This document shows positions 30,914 through 32,545 of a stretch of 32,545 nt of DNA, in pieces. Below the pieces are notes generated by a model that did not search any database, was not told where the DNA came from, and saw nothing but the letters and a program-made list of their open reading frames with translations. The first letter of the stretch is position 1, and each line of letters begins with the position of its first letter. This stretch comes from Rhodovarius sp. (lineage in GTDB: Bacteria; Pseudomonadota; Alphaproteobacteria; Acetobacterales; Acetobacteraceae): contig JANWYF010000207.1 of NCBI GenBank assembly GCA_025057055.1, forward strand, positions 1 through 32,545. Reading direction: 5' to 3'. Both the position numbers and the translations under genes were made by a program.

Positions 30914-30941
30914 AGGCTATCGCCGCCGCCGGGAAGGACAA
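30914..30941 (-). promoter_or_regulatory. Putative promoter of the acyl-CoA synthetase gene
   Basis: Minus strand: TTGTCC (30941-30936), a 16-base spacer, TAGCCT (30919-30914). It lies in the 68-base gap after the aminotransferase stop, so the synthetase may be transcribed on its own as well as by readthrough. Confidence 0.45.
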
Positions 30942-30957
30942 GCCCCGCCGCCGCCGC

Positions 30958-32349
30958 TCAGACCGCGGCCAGCCCCTCGCGCCGCAGCTCGATCGCCAGG
31001 GCGTCGAGGGCGCGCGCCACCCCGGCGATGATCTCCTCGATCTCCGCCTCGGTGATGACAAGGGGTGGTGAGAAGGCGATCGCATCGCCGGGCAGCACGC
31101 GCATCAGCAGCCCCTCGGCCTCGCACAGCTTCTGCAGGCGGAAGGCAATCTTGCGCGCAGGGTCGAAGGGCTGCTTCGTCGCCTTGTCGGCCACCAGCTC
31201 GATCGCGCCGATCAGGCCCATGCCGCGCGCCTCTCCCACCAGGGGATGTTGGCCGAGGCGGCGCAGTCCCCGCTGCAGCACGGGGGCGACGCGCGCAACA
31301 TGCGAGAGGATATCGATCTCGTCGTAGATGCGCAGCGTCTCCACCGCAACCGCGGCCGCCACCGGATGGCCGGAATAGGTGAAACCATGGCCGAAGGTGC
31401 CGATGCTCGCGCTGCCCTCGGCGATCCCTTCGGCGAGGCGTTCGTTCACCATGACGGCCGAGATCGGCAGGAAGGAGGCGGAGAGCGCCTTGGCGCAGGT
31501 CAGGATATCGGGGCGCAGGCCGAAGGCCTGGCTGCCCCAATAGTGGCCGGTGCGACCGAAGCCGCAGATCACCTCATCGGCCACCAGCAGCACGTCATGG
31601 CGCCGCAGCACGGCCTGGATCTTGTCGAAATAGGTGGCGGGGGGAACGATCACCCCGCCTGCCCCCATGATCGGTTCGGCAAAGAAGGCGGCGACGGTAT
31701 CCGGCCCTTCGGCCAGGATCAGCGCCTCCAGCTCCTCGGCCAAGCGGGTGGCAAAGGCCTCCTCATCCTCGCCGGGCAGGGCTTCGCGGTAGTGATGCGG
31801 CGTGCCGACATGCAGGATGCCCGCTATCGGCAGGTCGAACAGGCGGTGGTTGTTGGGCAGACCGGTCAGGGAAGCGGCCGCCACGGTCACGCCGTGATAG
31901 GCCTTGCGGCGGGAGATGATCTTCTTCTTGCGCGGCCGGCCGATGGCGTTGTTGTAGTACCAGATCATCTTGACCGCGCTGTCATTGGCCTCCGACCCGC
32001 TGTTGGCGAAGAAGACCTTGCTCATCGGCACCGGGGCGCGCTCGATCAGCATCTCCGCGAGTTCCACCAGCGGTTCATGGGAACGGCCGGTGAAGGCGTG
32101 GTAGAAGGGCAGGCGGCGCATCTGGCGCGCCGCGGCCTGAACAAGCCTCTCATTGGAGAAGCCGAGCGAGGCGCACCACAGCCCGGCCGCCGTATCCAGA
32201 TAGCTCCTGCCCTGTTCGTCGTAGACGCGGCAGCCCTCCCCGCGGGTGATCACGAGCGGCCCCGAGGCCGCATGCGCCCGCGCATCCGTATAGGGATGCA
32301 GGACATGGGCGATGTCGCGCATGGCGGTGCTGTTGCGGGCTGCGGTCAT
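30958..32349 (-). CDS. Class III PLP-dependent aminotransferase (omega-transaminase type)
   Basis: A 463-residue fold-type I aminotransferase. Phosphate-binding SGSEAND is at 117-123, the ring-stacking region YHGVTVAAASLTG at 151-163, D258 in VADEVICGFGRTG binds the pyridine nitrogen, and K287 (ILTCAKALSASFLP) is the Schiff-base lysine. The N-terminal DTAAGLWCASLGFSNERL matches omega-transaminases of the putrescine/beta-alanine/2-aminoethyl group: pyruvate transaminases. The exact amine is unknown. The ATG at 32349 has GAGGAG seven bases upstream and a promoter-like sequence at 32369-32397; further upstream codons in the open frame are low-complexity and not part of the fold. It is the first gene of a minus-strand run. 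Confidence 0.92.
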   Translation of the reverse strand: MTAARNSTAMRDIAHVLHPYTDARAHAASGPLVITRGEGCRVYDEQGRSYLDTAAGLWCASLGFSNERLVQAAARQMRRLPFYHAFTGRSHEPLVELAEMLIERAPVPMSKVFFANSGSEANDSAVKMIWYYNNAIGRPRKKKIISRRKAYHGVTVAAASLTGLPNNHRLFDLPIAGILHVGTPHHYREALPGEDEEAFATRLAEELEALILAEGPDTVAAFFAEPIMGAGGVIVPPATYFDKIQAVLRRHDVLLVADEVICGFGRTGHYWGSQAFGLRPDILTCAKALSASFLPISAVMVNERLAEGIAEGSASIGTFGHGFTYSGHPVAAAVAVETLRIYDEIDILSHVARVAPVLQRGLRRLGQHPLVGEARGMGLIGAIELVADKATKQPFDPARKIAFRLQKLCEAEGLLMRVLPGDAIAFSPPLVITEAEIEEIIAGVARALDALAIELRREGLAAV

Positions 32350-32368
32350 GGCGGTCTCCTCGGCCGGG

Positions 32369-32397
32369 ATGCTAGCGGCCCTTCCGCCATCCGTCAG
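32369..32397 (-). promoter_or_regulatory. Putative promoter of the aminotransferase gene
   Basis: Minus strand: CTGACG (32397-32392), a 17-base spacer, TAGCAT (32374-32369). It would give a leader of about 13 bases before the ATG at 32349, including the GAGGAG ribosome binding site. The remaining bases to the window end (32398-32545) are GC-rich, with no gene I can support. Confidence 0.5.
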
Positions 32398-32545
32398 GCG
32401 GGGGGCGGGCCCAGGCGCGCCGGACCCGCAGCCAAAGCTTGGCCTCCGCGCAGCCGGGCCGGGCGCGCCGGTGCGGCCGGGCACCGCCGGGCCCGCGGCT
32501 GCCGCTGGCGATGCGGCTGGCTGCCCGGCGCCGCGGCCGTGCTTC

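Noticed and set aside
28670-31327. 885-codon plus-strand frame opposite ilvD start, acyl-CoA synthetase and aminotransferase end
   Set aside because: Spans several real genes and their gaps on the other strand and lacks any domain; antisense shadow.
1-32545. CRISPR arrays, insertion sequences, long direct repeats, riboswitches
   Set aside because: I looked for regularly spaced repeats, transposase motifs and terminal inverted repeats, and found none. No conserved riboswitch core was recognised in the gaps.

Overview
The window reads as chromosomal DNA from a very GC-rich alphaproteobacterium (about 70% GC by eye). The gene set (AapJQM-type amino-acid transporter, an orphan TctC/Bug binding protein, Cox accessory proteins, LolCD, class III ene-reductase, YjbH) fits an Acetobacteraceae/Roseomonas-like genome. 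That placement is inference; no 16S or marker gene is present. Coding density is high, starts are ATG/GTG/TTG, and many gene pairs overlap by 1-8 bases.

Layout. (1) 1-1902, minus: an M20 amidohydrolase followed by a split chromate-transporter (CHR) pair, the second half cut by the window edge. A 48-residue membrane peptide gene lies at 2024-2170 (+). (2) 2285-5807, minus: coxG - coxD-type MoxR ATPase - lolC - lolD as one tightly packed unit. (3) 5935-8462, plus: PrpB-like lyase - histone-deacetylase-like hydrolase - DUF192 protein. tRNA-Pro(UGG) follows, then a strong hairpin and an empty 0.5 kb stretch. (4) 9140-14703, plus: aapJ, aapQ and aapM without aapP, then an orphan Bug protein and an Old Yellow Enzyme, the last two with their own promoter-like sequences. 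(5) 14828-21197: a polysaccharide module in which a 911-residue multi-SLBB export protein and YjbH (minus) are transcribed away from a heparinase II/III-family protein (plus). (6) 21468-23331: a SLOG/TIGR00725-type nucleotide-binding protein converges on a TIGR03032-type protein. (7) 23469-25345, minus: MltB-type lytic transglycosylase overlapping an RlpA/SPOR lipoprotein. (8) 25435-26835, plus: MmgE/PrpD protein, divergent from mltB across a perfect 9-bp inverted repeat. (9) 26968-32349, minus: class III aminotransferase, ADP-forming acyl-CoA synthetase (TTG start) and dihydroxy-acid dehydratase.

Functionally the window is a mix of carbon/nitrogen metabolism (amino-acid uptake, acyl-CoA and branched-chain amino-acid enzymes, amidohydrolase) and cell-envelope functions (LolCD, polysaccharide export, murein hydrolases). 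No IS element, integrase, phage gene, CRISPR array or toxin-antitoxin pair was seen. The observations most worth a second look are the Cox-Lol transcription unit lacking CoxE, the SLBB-YjbH/heparinase module, the prpB-HDAC operon, the aap operon without its ATPase, the palindrome between mltB and the MmgE gene, and a recurrent promoter pattern (-35 near TTGACG, 16-18 bases, -10 often TAGC-like). I saw no single system that I would call clearly new.
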